64,000 bases of DNA from Purshia tridentata (taxonomy: Eukaryota; Streptophyta; Magnoliopsida; Rosales; Rosaceae). Positions within the stretch are counted from its first letter, which is position 1. Every line of letters begins with the position of its first letter. The DNA is taken from positions 1-64,000 of the forward strand of contig QANT01008595.1 of the NCBI GenBank assembly GCA_003254885.1. The letters are read 5' to 3'. A model generated the notes under the pieces. The model was not told the origin of the DNA. It saw only the letters and a program-made list of their open reading frames with translations, and searched no databases. This document shows positions 44,107 through 57,768 of the stretch, one piece after another. A program made the translations under genes and the position numbers.

Positions 44107-44585
44107 GTAGTTGTTCTTTTGATGAAAATGAACATATTGGAACCTGAGAAATATACTTTGACACCACACCACTGCTTGACGGCTTGATGGCTTGACCTCA
44201 ATCGACTCGCCGAGTTTTCCGAGTTAGAAGCTCGCCGATTGCCAAACATGTTTGGTGCTAAACAAACTCCAAGGTGACTCCCGACCCAAACATCTTTTTT
44301 ATGTTTGAAAAAATCACTTTGAGAGCACTCTTTCTTGCATCTTAATCTAAGGAGTAAAGACCTCTCTCTTTCTCTTCAGAAGAAAGTTTCCTTCTCTTGA
44401 ATTTGGCTGGAAAAGTTGGGGGCTTGGAGGAACCCGCCGGAGAAGAAAGCGTTGCTACTGTAAAAGCCAAAATATCAGAAACAAGAAGTGGGAATATTTC
44501 GTGGGAATCTATACATATATATATAGTCCAGAGGAAATGAGCTGAAGGGTTTGGATGAGTCATGTAATAGAGTACACAATCTGAA

Positions 44586-44703
44586 ATGGGTAGGCCACAG
44601 TCTCTTAAGAGCAAAGCAGCCCACCTTGTATCTGATATCACCACTGTCTTGCTCAACCCCATTTCTGATAAAACCTCGAAACCCTCTGCTCCTCCTGCTG
44701 TAA

Positions 44704-44748
<45 letters not shown>

Positions 44749-47700
44749 TTTTCTTCTGCCTTTAAATGTTTTCTGGGTTATGGGTTTTTGTTTTGTTTTA
44801 GTATGCATTTGGTTTGGCGTTTTTAAGTCGTGGACATGTGGTAATCAGTATTTTGGTCATTGGGTGCAAACCCAATTCATGTTCTATGTCTTGTAGTTAG
44901 ATTATGGGGTTATTGGCTTTTTTTATGTTGTGGAGCTACATCCGATTGTTTATAATTAGGATTCACTGATTGGCTTGAAACATCAGACTGTGAGTCTGCA
45001 TAACTAGTATATATGAATGGATTTTGTTCTGAATTCTGTTGAACTAGATCAACTTAAGATTGAAACTCTCGACACCCTGACTATGTAATTCTTGGTTCTG
45101 CAGGAAGATGTGAACGAGCCCAAAAGAAGTCAAAATGGATCAACTAGTGAAGAGAGTGCTGTTAATCTAGACAATGGGCCAGACACTTCTTCCTTTTCTG
45201 CATTCCTCTACTCACTATTGTCATCTTCGGAGGCTGGAGATAACAGTACAAATTCAGATGCACAAATTGATAATCAAGTGGATAAGAGCAACCCATCACC
45301 TGATTCTGTAATGAAAGGAAATAATGGAAAGAGAAGCTTGTTTTCTAAGGGGAAACACACGCTTAGTAAAGCTATTTACCAAGCTGCAAGATTTGGTGGG
45401 TATCGCAGTCAAGAGCGAAAGGGTAACTCTGACATGAAAGTTGATGATGGGAATGAGTCGGACATCACTGGAGTTGAGATGAGGCATATGCAGAAAGCCC
45501 AAAAGTCTGTGGCTTTGGTTGATCTCCCAGACCTCTCTGAACCTTCTTTACTTCTTACAGAGAAAACTCGAACAGCTCTTTATGCTTCACTCCCACCACT
45601 AGTTCAGGGAAGGAAATGGTTGTTACTGTACAGGTGCAGAAACATAGATTTTTATTTTTAGAATTGCAATTGGATCTTTTGATCGTTAAAATGTATTATC
45701 ACTAAACATTTTTTTTTGTTTCATCTCACTAATATATCTGGTGTACTGTAGTACATGGAGGCATGGAATATCACTTTCAACTTTGTACAGGAGAAGTATG
45801 CTTTGGCCTGGCCTTAGTTTGCTGGTAATTGTTTATCAAACTGTCTGGAGATAAATTGTTAGCATCAATCATTTCACAAAATATCAAAGTAACTCTTTCA
45901 GACAAACTTATTTATTTTATAGTACTGCATAGAATGTAAATCACCTAATGAGCAACATGGATGTGACACAAAGCAAAAAAATTATCAAGGGAAATCCTTG
46001 AGTTCTGTTATTTGGTGAAGTATATTAAAGAATTTCCTTGATTATTTGTTTGTAATGTGTCATTATCAAATTGTTAGAGTTGTTGATTTTTGATATCGTG
46101 CAGTGGCATACAATTCAAAATTAGATTTTTTCTACTTATTTTAAATATTCTTTCAGGCTGTTGGAGACCGTAAAGGTGCAGTTTTTGGGGGCTTGGTGGA
46201 GGCACCTCTAAGACCAACCAATAAGAAGTATCAGGTCCTGTTGAAACCAATACTGGCTTTTGAGTTCATTAGACATTATTTCCTTGTTATATATGTTGTA
46301 TTCACTTTAACTTTTTAAACAGGGAACAAATGATACTTTTGTTTTCACAAATACACCTGGTCATCCTGTTGTATTTCGCCCTACAGGTACTAATTTATCC
46401 TAATCCTTCCTTGGGAACAAAGATTCTGACTTCTTATCAACTTATGTAGGACACATGCTTGGTCTTTTTCAGGCCTTAAATTGGTTTGCATATTTACAAA
46501 AGATGGAGAAAGAAATTGTCATAATTTTTGCTCACTTATGCTTGCAATACATATTCTATGAGGTAGTAATTAAAAAACATCTGGTTAATTGTGTTAAGAA
46601 TGAATGTTTCCCACCTACATGATGTTTGAAAATTAGGAGAAAATTTATTGCAAGTACTTCAGGTTATGGTGATGAGAGTAAAGGATGTGTTCCTTGAAGT
46701 GTTTAGAAGATCATTTTGAACTAATGTTATCTTCATGAGACAATATCTATTAGGTTAAACTTTTTTTAAGCTGTAAATAATGTATTATAACATTTTTATT
46801 TCACCACTTAATTTTTCTAATTTTTTGTTATGTGACTTCTTTCTGTAATGGCATGATATGATATTTTTCTGCACTATATATGTTCAGATTGTAATGGCCA
46901 ATTAGGAACCTGAGACTTGATTATGCTAGCAACTGGAATTGTACCAATACATGCTAAATGCTAAGTTTCCCACTACATTTCAAATTACTACATGATTCTT
47001 GTTTTCTTTCTGTTTGGAAAGGCTTGGAGATTACATTTGAAATATGCATATGGTTGTCATTTATTAAGTAATTGTCTTAAGAGAATGAAACCACTGGGTT
47101 ACATATTATGTTTTCTTCACTCTGAATGGAAGATATTTGACTAAATATGCTGGAATTAACTTCAAAATGTATAAGCAGGTGCAAATCGCTATTTCACGTT
47201 GTGCTCCAGAGACTTTTTAGCAATTGGTGGGGGTAGTCATTTCGCACTATATTTGGACAGTGATCTGTGAGAATTTACATCTTCATATCCTTTTCCATTT
47301 ATTTTTCCTTTATAGATTTTTTTGTATTCAGTGAGCCCCCATTAAAGTAATGAATTTTAATGCATTTCTTTGTCAATTGTTTCTTTTTCGTGTGTCTAAG
47401 ATTGAGTGGATCAAGTTCAGTCTCGGAAACCTATGGGAATCCTTGTCTTGCACACTCAGAAGACTTTGAAGTGAAAGAAGTTGAGGTGTGCAAAGTCTCT
47501 CTCCCTCTCTTCCTCTCTCTTCCCATGCACTCTTATGCACATGCATACAGGCACTCTGATGCACGATTTGCATAGTTTGGTTCATGAGATCTGTGAATGA
47601 TGCATATATAAATTTTCTATATGAGATCTCAATTGGTTCCGGAGGAAAAGAGAAATAAAATGTCACCAAGTAATATGCTTGTGTAATGCAGTTATGGGGC

Positions 47701-47775
47701 TTTGTATATGCTACCAAATACGAGGAAATGCTCGCTCTAAGCCGTATGGAGGCACCTGGGATTTGCCGATGGTGA
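44586..47775 (+). CDS. TLDc-domain (oxidation resistance) protein, eight coding exons
   Basis: Exons 44586-44699, 45104-45633, 45752-45824, 46157-46234, 46323-46386, 47179-47266, 47401-47485 and 47692-47775 join through GT-AG introns to 371 residues. Residues 1 to about 178 are Ser/Asn-rich and hydrophilic and probably disordered, including KGKHTLSKAIYQAARFGGYR. The TLDc domain fills about 180-371, with hallmarks LPPLVQGRKWLLLYR, GAVFGGLVEAPLR, GTNDTFVFT, LAIGGGSHFALYLD and VELWGFVYATKYEEM. TLDc/OXR proteins protect cells from oxidative damage, and some relatives bind the V-ATPase; these roles come from the family. I recall Arabidopsis At4g39870 as the likely counterpart. Introns contain a perfect (CT)20 just inside the first donor. 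No signal peptide is present. Confidence 0.9.
44707..44746. repeat. (CT)20 microsatellite beside the first splice donor of the TLDc gene
   Basis: Forty bases of perfect CT repeat begin seven bases inside intron 1 (donor GTAAGTT), so length changes could affect splicing of the first intron. Confidence 0.95.
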
Positions 47776-48201
47776 AATGCTTAATTTAGACCTCATTTTA
47801 GTGTGGTGGTTATAATCAGCCCCTTAGCTGAGGCTTACTATTGTTGCTGGAACTGGATGCGAACCTAGTAAGCTGATGGCAGGTCTTTTTTTTATGTCAA
47901 TACATGGACGTTGTTCCTATTACGTTTGTATATACAACTCCTTCCATGTACAAAGAGAACACCTCAGCACTGTGCACAACCAGTTTTGATTAGACAGTGA
48001 TTGTAAATACAACAGTGGTTGATGATGTGTCTTATAATAGTAATAAAAAAACAGTATACGGGGGGTTGATAATACCGTATACAAGGAAGTAGAACTGCTT
48101 AAACCTATTTTACAATGCAATTAAGATCTTCGAAATTTGGCAATCAAATTTCATGTATTTAATGTCTTAGATGCTTTTCATGATTCAATTTATACACCAG
48201 G

Positions 48202-48241
<40 letters not shown>

Positions 48242-48264
48242 TTTTAGGACGCACAAGGTCAAAA

Positions 48265-48660
48265 TTATGCATTAATATTCATCCAAGACGAAACATTGTC
48301 GTGAAGGTAAGAAGCAAGCCAAAGTGAAACTTCTTCCATCCAAATATCGGGTTGCTCACACCCCAATCCAAATTGTGCTAGTTGGTGAGCTGCAATATTA
48401 CAACTACAAACACCTCCTACGCTTCGAGCCTGTGAATAGTGGAACAGTAGTTGACAAAGCATTGCTCGAAGTTTTTCTAATGGAATTTGTTGATTTGGCA
48501 GAGCTTCTGTGCCAAGAGGCCATATTAGTAGGGTAGCTAGGTTTGCTCGTTACTGCAACATTCCAGGAGCATGAGGCAGGGCTCCATGTCTTGACCTGCA
48601 GAGTTGAGAAGCTTAATGGTTTTGGGGAGCTTGTAGCTCCATGCCTTTGTCTCATCATAA
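48265..48660 (-). pseudogene. Possible RNase H-like (RVT_3) retroelement remnant
   Basis: The minus-strand frame ending at 48265 reads CNIAAHQLAQFGLGCEQPDI, then WMEEVSLWLASYLHDN. It resembles the C-terminus of plant LINE-type RNase H domains, where N-x-x-A-H-x-L-A is followed by a Trp-rich tail (W-x-x-x-P-x-x-L). Upstream codons are in conflicting frames with stops, so the fragment is dead. The catalytic DEDD residues were not located, which keeps this tentative. Confidence 0.45.
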
Positions 48661-49528
48661 TCTACAGCGGACATGATTGTAAGGTAGATTTTTTTTCGAA
48701 GATTTATAGGGAAATCAACTTCTTCCAGTGGCAGTGGACTACTAACTACTTAGTGTTGAAGAAGAGAGCACACAATGTTTTCTAATGGCGAGACTATTTA
48801 CATGTTCTCTTTATAAGTAAGAGTTAAATGCGGCAGAGGCCAAAAAAAAGAGTTAAATGTGCCATTGTTTTACTTATTTTCACATTTTTTATCAAGTTGG
48901 TTCACGATCTTGTTTTTACCAAGTCAATCTACTTTTTTTTTTCGACATTTACCTACGTGATCCATTTTGTAAATTATGTTGTAAATTCTATTAAAAAGAA
49001 GGACAAAATGGTTTTTTCATATTAAATGAATTTTTAATTCTATTTCTAATTTATAATATATTAACTTTTATAATTAAGTAAACCAATGGTGTAAGTGAAA
49101 ATAACTCTACAGGTAAATCATAAAAGTGAACCAATTTACCATTGGTGCAGACAGAAAAAAAAAAAAAGTGAAGTAACAGTGCATTTAACTCTCATAAGTA
49201 ATATTGGCATGGAATTTGGATCTCCAACTTTGGATTGGATTTCTGACTTCTTAAAGGAAGCTTCCCAAAATTAAATCAATTAACTTGAAGGAAAGCTTAT
49301 GAAAAAAGAAAAGGGCTGAGTTTAAAATCATGTTTGATTGTATGATTATAATTAAAAATCTGACAAGCATAATATGTCAAATATCTAACAAAAGAGCGTT
49401 ACCCTAATTTAATACCCAATTTTCTTAACTTTTTGTTCAATAAAAAATTGAATTTGTTATCTTATAATTATACTATTATACTTGGATATTAGTTACCTGT
49501 ATTTCCAACTTTCGTTATTAATTGTTTG

Positions 49529-49943
49529 TAAGTTATTCATTCTACTAAAGTATTAGTTATTTTTTATTTACAGCTGTATTTATTTTTATTTCTTCAATAA
49601 ATAATTGTAAGTTATAAGTTCCTGGTATTTATGAATCTGAATTGGAAAGACAAAAAAAACAAAAAAACTTCTGGGCGTTTTCTGATAATAAAAACCAAAG
49701 CACCTAATTATGTATATACATGTATAACCAAAAACATGATTGCAATAAGTTATTCATTCTACTAAAGTATTAGTTATTTTGTATTTACAGCTGTATTTAT
49801 TTTTATTTCTTCCATAAATAATTGTAAGTTATAACTTCCTGGTATTTATGAATCTGAATTGGAAAGACAAAGTTGGTCCTCAAGTTGAGCACCTAAACAT
49901 TTTTCTCATGTATATACATGTATAACCAAAAACATGATTGCAA
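49529..49943. repeat. 217-bp tandem duplication
   Basis: Copies begin at 49529 and 49746 with TAAGTTATTCATTCTACTAA and both end near TGTATAACCAAAAACATGAT-TGCAA. The middle differs: copy 1 has an A-rich insert with AAACTTCTGGGCG, and copy 2 has TTGGTCCTCAAGTTG. Confidence 0.9.
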
Positions 49944-50532
49944 GTCCTGTCACTGGATAGTACAGATTTAAAATACATATATCAAATTACAGTCTGACAG
50001 TGGTCTCATCGAAGAGACTGTTTTAGACTTAAATTCTTCAAAACCTAAACACATTAAAAGACATGTTTAACAAGAAAATTGAACTAATCCCCATGTACGA
50101 AAAGAGACCATGCCCATTAACTAGTTAATTATAAATCTCAAAAAGAAGCCTACGCGACGACACAAACATTGATGCGGAATTAACAATGCCTAACCACCAA
50201 CACCCAACAAAGAGTAAAATTAACAATGCCTTCTAGTTAAATAAATTAACTACAGCTAAGATGTAGCTACATTTACTTGAAAAGAGCTTCTCCACAAGCC
50301 TTCCTTTGTTCCGGATCTGCCATAGAATCAAAACCATTATCAATTAAAAGTCCAGTCTCATCTAAAATGCTCTTCATTAATGCAAAAAGATCACAACCAA
50401 CTTAATATCTAAGGTTTTCAAAAGGGAAAAGTTACTTTCAGAATATACGAACTGAAGACAAATCATTTGTGAAATTGAGTACCTTTGCAGCAGCTTGTCT
50501 TCATGTGTGAAGTAACAACCAGAGAGTTCCAT

Positions 50533-53500
50533 TCAAACCACTGCAGCAGCTTTCCCCACACTCCCTTGTAGTTTTTGCGGAGAGCCATTCAGAAAATTTC
50601 CATTCTTTGCATCCACCGCCTCCTCGTATGCAGCTGCATGAATACCAAGTGCAGCACGACCAGACGGATCAGGATTTTTTGACCATTCTGCATCCCATTC
50701 TACAGCTTTCGCTGTACTGCATGCCACACTTGGACCACCTGGAACTGTTGATCTCGCAGCATTCTGTTCAGAAATGGCAAATCGAACATAGTCAAGTAGA
50801 TCCGCCTTTTCAAATTCTTGAGTGAGGCCATCGATCTTGCACAGATCGTAATGATCCAACATTTTAATCAAGTGAGGTTATAAAAGATCATAGGAAGGAA
50901 AAGTGGTATTCCCATAATTTCTTTCATTAGATAATATTTGCCTTCTGAAGACTAAAAAGAGAATGCACAAAAATCTGTTACCTAGTCCATCATAATAAAA
51001 GAATGTAGGAAAGATGAAATGATAAAGCTAGTGCATAAATCTCTTCCAAGTAGCAAGGCCTCCAAAAAATTTGTATCTCACCTTTGGGAAGAACTTTTCA
51101 AATATGGTCCTATAATAGTATCCTTCTTTTGTGATAGGAGTGTTTTCAGGGTAAATGAAGTTAGCGTGCATCAGCATCGCATCAGTTACCTGTCCAAATA
51201 CAAAAGAAAATAGAGAATTAATTACCCGCAGCCAAGGAAGAAGCATATTTAATGTTTTCTCAGTGGGCTTGTTAAACAAAATACATTTAGAACATTTGAA
51301 TTGAATTACTGCAACATGAAATGAGCCAAAAATAAGGTGATGCGTACTTGTTTGTTGGCATGATCTTTCAAGCCGTCAATCCAGGTGTAACCAACCCCAT
51401 CACTGAACTGTTCCTTCTGCCTGTACAATATGTGCTATAACCCAACAAAAAAAACAGAGTAAAGACGAAGTTTCAATGGATGTATATTGCACATATAAGT
51501 TGAATACAAGAAACCTTAGAGAAACTCTTCCAAGAAAGAATAATAAAATATGCAAAACGATGACCATGTATTAACTTGATTAGCACGATGGTTGAGCATG
51601 AGTCCACGACAGTATGACACAAAAGCAGAAAGTTACAAACCTTAGGCAAATATGGCTTCTGATCATCATCAAATGCATTGCGTAAGACCCACTTCTCAAT
51701 TCTCCCAAGATCAGGCCTGATCTGCAGTTACAAATGCAACTACTAGATGGATGAATTCAGTAAAAACTAGTTTTATAATATAAATAGGCAAAAGAAAGAT
51801 AGCAATCAACATAATTCCCAATTACTTCATTTCACTAACTATACGACCATATAATCTAAGAGACTGACCAGAGACCGCCCATACTCTGTTACACACACTG
51901 AAACATGACCTTTACTATGTTGGGAGAATTGCTGTGTATGTTATTAATAATATGATGAAAATCACTTGAGTCATGACATTCCTTTGTTTTATAGATGGGC
52001 AGCCACTATGCCAAACAATAGCAGTAGACTTCCAATCATTTCCTTGAGTCATGACATTCTTTTATTAACTTTGTTTTATAGATGAGCAGCCACTATTCCA
52101 AATAACAGCAGTAGACTTCCAATCATATAATACATGAGTTGCTCAACCTTATAAAATTGAGGAATAGAGGGAAATTCAAACATTAATAAGTTCTATACCA
52201 TTTTCCATTCTGGATCGATGTCCATGGCAATCTTGATGAATTCTTTATCTAAGAAGGGTACACGAGCCTCAACACCCCAAGCTGAAGTTGATTTATTGGC
52301 CCTCAGACAGTCGTACAGATGAAGAGCTTTAATCTGTTCCATAGTCACAACATCCCAATAAGAAAAAGCAAAAGAAAAATGTTACAATATCCATCAACTG
52401 TAGTAGAACAAAGTCCAGTATTGCAAGTACATAATCATTTGCCACAAAAATAAAACAAGAAAAGAAAACCAGAGAGGGAGGGAGGGAGAGAGTTTATGCG
52501 GATACCTTTTGACATGTTTCTTGGTGAAACTCCTCCTTGTTTGGTGCCTTGTGGAAATACAAGTAACCTCCAAATATTTCATCTGAACCTTCTCCAGAAA
52601 GAACCATTTTCACTCCCAAAGATTTAATTTTCCGAGACATAAGAAACATGGGAGTACTAGCTCTTATGGTGGTCACATCATATGTTTCAATATGGTAAAT
52701 AACTTCCTCGAGTGCATCTATACCTTCCTGACATATCAAAGCAAAGAAACAAATTATCTGTATGATGCATGGCATGATTATAGATCCTTGTTTTTGTCCT
52801 GGGATAAGTGATGTAGTACAAAGTTTCCTCAAGATCCACGGGAGAAAGAGAAGAAAATATAGAGGGTAGAAGAAAGAAAAAGAATGAGATAGAAGATAGA
52901 TTTGAGAAGAGAGAGAGAGAGAGAGAAGAAGAAGAAGAATGAGATAGAAAATAAGTTTGAGAGAGAGAGAAAGAAGACGAACAACTAGGGGAGAGACAGG
53001 ATTGGGGTAAATGCAATTTTGTATTTCGACCAATAGTCTAAAGCCTATTGCAAGTAGTCCAAATTTTGGAATAGTAATTAATACCTAAATTTCACTAAAT
53101 AAAAATTATATAAAGCACCTGAATTCAGGCAAAAAAAAAAAAACCTAATTTATACCCTTGAACCTAAATACAAATACTCTTCTTGCACCCCTCATCAAAT
53201 ACCTGAACAGTAAAGTGAAACTCATGATGATGAGTTCCAAGATAATCTGCAACTTCTCTCGCTGCTTTCAAATCTGGAGATCCCTGGAGATTGACAATGT
53301 AAAACATTTGAATAGAGAAAAATTATCAGAAAGATAATATACAGTAAAGAATTGATTGCAAAAAATACATCTAATGCTGTCAGGTGCCAGAATTTGCATG
53401 GGAAAGGCTATGGAACATCTACAACAAGGCCTTTTGTTTATTTAAACTTACCATGTTAACGCCCTATACAGATGTCAGACACATATTAACAACTCAATGC

Positions 53501-56500
53501 CCTCATCACAAACATAAATGTTACCGCATACCAACTTTTTTGTCAGACATTTGGACGTTATTAGGCATAAGCAACAGAAGAAGCTCACCCCTTGTCTGAG
53601 TTTTTATCTTAGGAAGTGTATTATTATACTTGTTCAAATAGGAAATTTATGTTGTCTAAAAAGTTTATAGACTTATAGGAAACACACAGGCAACCTGCAG
53701 TTCAAGCACTAAATAAACAGACATCCGCAGCTCGCTATCTAACAAGAGATAAGTATTACAACCTCAAGCCAATGCACTACAATTGATTTAGCACCATATA
53801 TAAAGAGACAAGTATTATGACCGCTAAGCCAACGCAAAAGGTGTGTAACTGTGATCCCCACTGACGTGCAGCTTCTGAGTCAGCCAAATAGCGACAAGCC
53901 ACAGCAGCAACCAGTGATGAGTCTAGTCCTCCAGACAAAAGAACACCGAATGGTACATCTGTCATAAGTCTCTTAACCACAGCCTGGAAAGTGTCAAAAC
54001 CAAAAAAAGGGGGTATGGAGTTAGAATCTGTAAGCATTAAATGTGGTATAAGAATGAGATGTGGAGGTCAATTTGGCCTAAGACCTGGTTGTTGGATAGA
54101 CTTAAATTTATCTGAAAAAACCACATATCTGAAGATAATTCCTAGCCTCAATCGATAAAAAAAAAATAATATACATAAATATATATATCTTTTGCATTTT
54201 AAATACTTGCACACTGTATACGAATATGTGCTACATTAATATTATGATATAAGGCCGCTACAAAAAAGGGGCATACATTATACCAAATGTCTGTCATTAC
54301 AACATACTATCAAATGGGAAAGAAAAGGAAGTACGAATATCTCAGCCAGTCAAATTATTTATATATGTACTTATATATAATTCAAAATACCATTTTAGAG
54401 AAGTATCATATTGATTTCTATTTTCAGCCAGTTGACCAGCAACATAGTTATTCTTGCATGGGTTCTGCTATTATACAGTAATTATGCATATTTACTGAGT
54501 TGGTTAATGGGTCCTCCAAATGAAACTGTAATATTACCCATTATATTACACTACGTACTGAGCTTAAACGCCAGTTTACGTTCTAATTCTGATATTAGGG
54601 CGTCCAGTTATCAAAGATATCATTGGAATAACAGTGACTATGAGATATGTCAAACACAAAACTCAACCTCATCTCCTCTTCCTCAATGTTCAGCAGCAAG
54701 CATGTTCCTCAAGTCAATGCCCAATCAGCAGAGTCGCACATCAAGTAAGCAACTCCCAACACTTAATATTGGGAGAGGGAAAAAACTGGCATCAACCAAC
54801 CTCTCCTTTTTAAGATTCATCTCAACCCACCCAGTATTTACAAATAAACAACCAAATACAAGAACCAGGTTTTGATAAGCAAAAGGAATAATTTATATGG
54901 TAGTATTCTAGTCCCAGTAATACACTTCTCAAACGACAAAAATGAAAAAATTGAATTTAATTTATCAAAAGCTAATTACAAGTTTACAACTAACAGATGA
55001 AGATAAGAACACAAGTGTAAGCAAGTATAGGTTCATTGCATACCTTCTCGAAAGCCTCACGTAAAACTTTGGGATCATAAGAAGTCGATGGCGTATGCTC
55101 TAAATACCATTGTGGGTTGTACCACCTTCTAAGCCCTCCTGCAAACATATAAGTTTGTAGATAAAATATTAAGGTATACAACTTTGAGAATTTTAAATTC
55201 AATTACACTAATCTAAAAAAAAAAAGACATTCACAAGTTCTAAACTTTCTGAAGGTTATTACTTATCCAAACTGATTATACCAAACATAATTTTGAATTT
55301 TCCTAGTGATAATGAAAAAATAAAGCCAAATATTTTTTCCATCAAAGTATGTCTAAACCCTCCAACTATATTATAATTTTGCAAAAAATCTTTGGTTCCT
55401 GAAGTGAAACAATAATAGCATCATTTATTCTCCTCCTTTTCCATTTTCTGTTAATGGGGGAAGAGGGAAAGACATCATAAAAGGAAGCTGTATGAAGATC
55501 TCATAAAATTTATACCAATCCTTTGCTGACTAACAAAGCTGTTACTTTCTTAATTTCATCAATACAAATCTTTGATACTAACTATGGCCCAGCAATTAGC
55601 ATATACATACCTTGCTTGCTAGAGTATATATGCCCTGGAGGAAAAGATATGAATCTTTCACAATCATCACTTAAAGCTTTCATTTCTGAAGCAAACCAGA
55701 CTGATCCTGCAAAAATATAAGTATTGCTTAAATGTGTGATATAACTAAGCCTTAACCATGTATAATGATAAAGGTTATTGTCTGTGATGATTAAGACTTA
55801 AATGTGGGTGGTGATTAAAAATACAATATAAAAGAAAACACACTATTTTAGCACTGCAAAGAAAGAGAAGAAGAACAAATATGGGAGACACAATTGGCGT
55901 AAATGCAATTTTGTATTTTCAATCAACCAACATTCCGGCAAATTTGGGAGGACTAGAAATCAAAGCTAATTTTTGGTTGCTTTAAGAAACTTTTTTGATA
56001 AGTTTCAAGAAAAATCAAACCAACAATCAAGTAAATTTAGGTGGACTAAAAATAAAAGCTAAAGCTATATAAGTGCATACCGTCAAGACCCCATCCCATG
56101 TAAAGTGGGGTAATACCAATAGCATCTCGAGCTGCGATAAAACTGTTGTCTCTTGTGTCAAGAAGCACAAAGGAAAACATGCCATCCAACATGTCCACAA
56201 ACTCTTCCCCATGTTCTTCATACTGCCAAAGATACAATTTTAAGTTATAAAAAAGCCATGGTAGGGTAGAAAAAGGAGTACACAGAAAGAAATAAAAGAG
56301 AAACTAAATTTGCTCTAATTCCCGTTATAATTTAGTCATTTAAGCATGGATTACCAGATCTCAAATAACTGCTCGATTACTTACAAGATGGGCAATCACT
56401 TCACAGTCACTGCCGGTTCGGAATTGATGCGACTTCAGTTTTTCTCTCAATTGCTTATGGTTATATATCTCACCATTAACCTAAAGGCATAGCTCCAACA

Positions 56501-57717
56501 ATCAAGTTAGGTCAATGTAATTAGATAAAAAGATCAACCAAATAAAGATCTAGAATAAATATGCAACTTTGAACTGTGAATGGCATGCTAAAAGCCACTG
56601 AAAGAAAAGTCTTCATGGGTATTTGAAAAAGTGCACACAAAAAAGTAATTGGTGTTTACAGATTTATGGTTGTAACCATTCAAAATCAACCAAAGTTTGA
56701 AATAAACCAGTTGCGACAGGAACATATAATGCTTTAAGTTTCCATGGACCAATAACCAGAAATTTCATCAAAGGGGACCGGGTGGGAAGAGAGAGAGAGA
56801 GACAGAGAGAGAGAGAGAGGAGCAAATTGTAGGGAAATTTTCTGCATGTGATGATACTCCAACTTAGGTTGTGGTTCCGGGAATTGAAGTGGAGACATTT
56901 AAGGAATGGAATCAAAACTAGTCGGACATATTGTACGGTCAAAAATAAGAATTATATTTGGTTGAAAATTAGTAGACGAGCTCGGGGCTTAGGTCTCAGG
57001 GTTCGGTTCCTGTGACTCAAGATTGGATACTGAGGACCTGGTGCCTTGGTCCGAGGTCGATAATGGGGCTCAAGGCATGAGAGTCCTAAGCTCGACACTT
57101 ATTTGTAGGAACAGTGAAATGGGCATCCTCACCTCTAATGTCCATTCCATTATTTTGGGGAACAAGGAATGCTCATTTCCAAACTACATATGATAACCAA
57201 ACAATCAAACACTCCAGTCCAAGGTTCATTCCAATAAACCAAAGTGCAAACTTCTAATACAAACTAATCTTCACCCGATCCCATTAATTGACTTGCAGTG
57301 AAGTTTCATAAAGCAGAATGCAAAGATCAATAAGTTCAACTTAATGCAACGAGAGAAAGAGAGAGATTACAGTGACAATGATGGTCTTGTCTTCGTTGTA
57401 TAGTGGCTGATCTCCTGAAGCAGGGTCTACAATAGCTAATCGCTGATGAGCAAGATAACAATTCCCATGACAGTGCAACCCACTCCAATCAGGACCCCGA
57501 TGCCGCAACCTACATGCAATGCAACCACATACAACAATCAATTCTCCACAAAGGCCACATACAACGACCAAAAACTAAACCAGAGGAAATGTACGGATAA
57601 TTTGAGCAAACGATATTCAAAAAAAAATTTGCAGTACCTGCGAGAGAGCTCGATGATGCGAGAGCGCTTGGCCTGAGAGTTGTCAACGCAGCCGAAGACT
57701 GCGAGAATCCCACACAT
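50533..57717 (-). CDS. Glutamine-hydrolysing asparagine synthetase, fourteen coding exons
   Basis: Minus-strand exons 57638-57717, 57371-57509, 56385-56480, 56081-56222, 55611-55706, 55044-55138, 53822-53983, 53203-53283, 52506-52727, 52199-52333, 51641-51721, 51348-51434, 51082-51189 and 50533-50763 splice in phase to 584 residues, the normal length. The enzyme makes asparagine from aspartate, glutamine and ATP in the cytosol for nitrogen transport and storage. The start MCGILAVFG places the catalytic Cys2 correctly. The glutaminase domain keeps RLAIVDP, NGEIYNH and GSDCEV. The synthetase domain has the pyrophosphate loop SGGLDSS and [12 protein letters not shown], then [11 protein letters not shown] and [19 protein letters not shown]. 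Next to a DOT3-like gene it matches Arabidopsis ASN3 by position. A donor at 50482 and an acceptor at 50317 past the stop suggest a 3'-UTR intron. Confidence 0.95.
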
Positions 57718-57760
57718 GGCGGCTTCACTAGCTCTATGTCGCGCGCTCTCTCTCTCGGAC

Positions 57761-57768
57761 TATATAAG
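57761..57768 (-). promoter_or_regulatory. TATA box of the asparagine synthetase gene
   Basis: CTTATATA on the minus strand lies about 45 bases before the ATG, which implies a very short 5' leader. A CT-rich Y-patch (GAGAGAGAG on the plus strand complement) lies between it and the start. Confidence 0.45.

Larger units (their letters stand above)
47776..50316. other. Intergenic between TLDc and asparagine synthetase 3' ends
   Basis: It contains the TLDc 3' UTR, a (TA)n tract at 48205-48233 running into a T-run, an RNase H-like relic (48265-48660) and a 217-bp tandem duplication (49529-49943). The remainder is AT-rich with no gene recognised. Confidence 0.45.

Noticed and set aside
54411-54875. 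154-codon plus-strand frame inside an asparagine synthetase intron
   Set aside because: It has no family features and lies wholly within an intron of a well-supported gene on the other strand.
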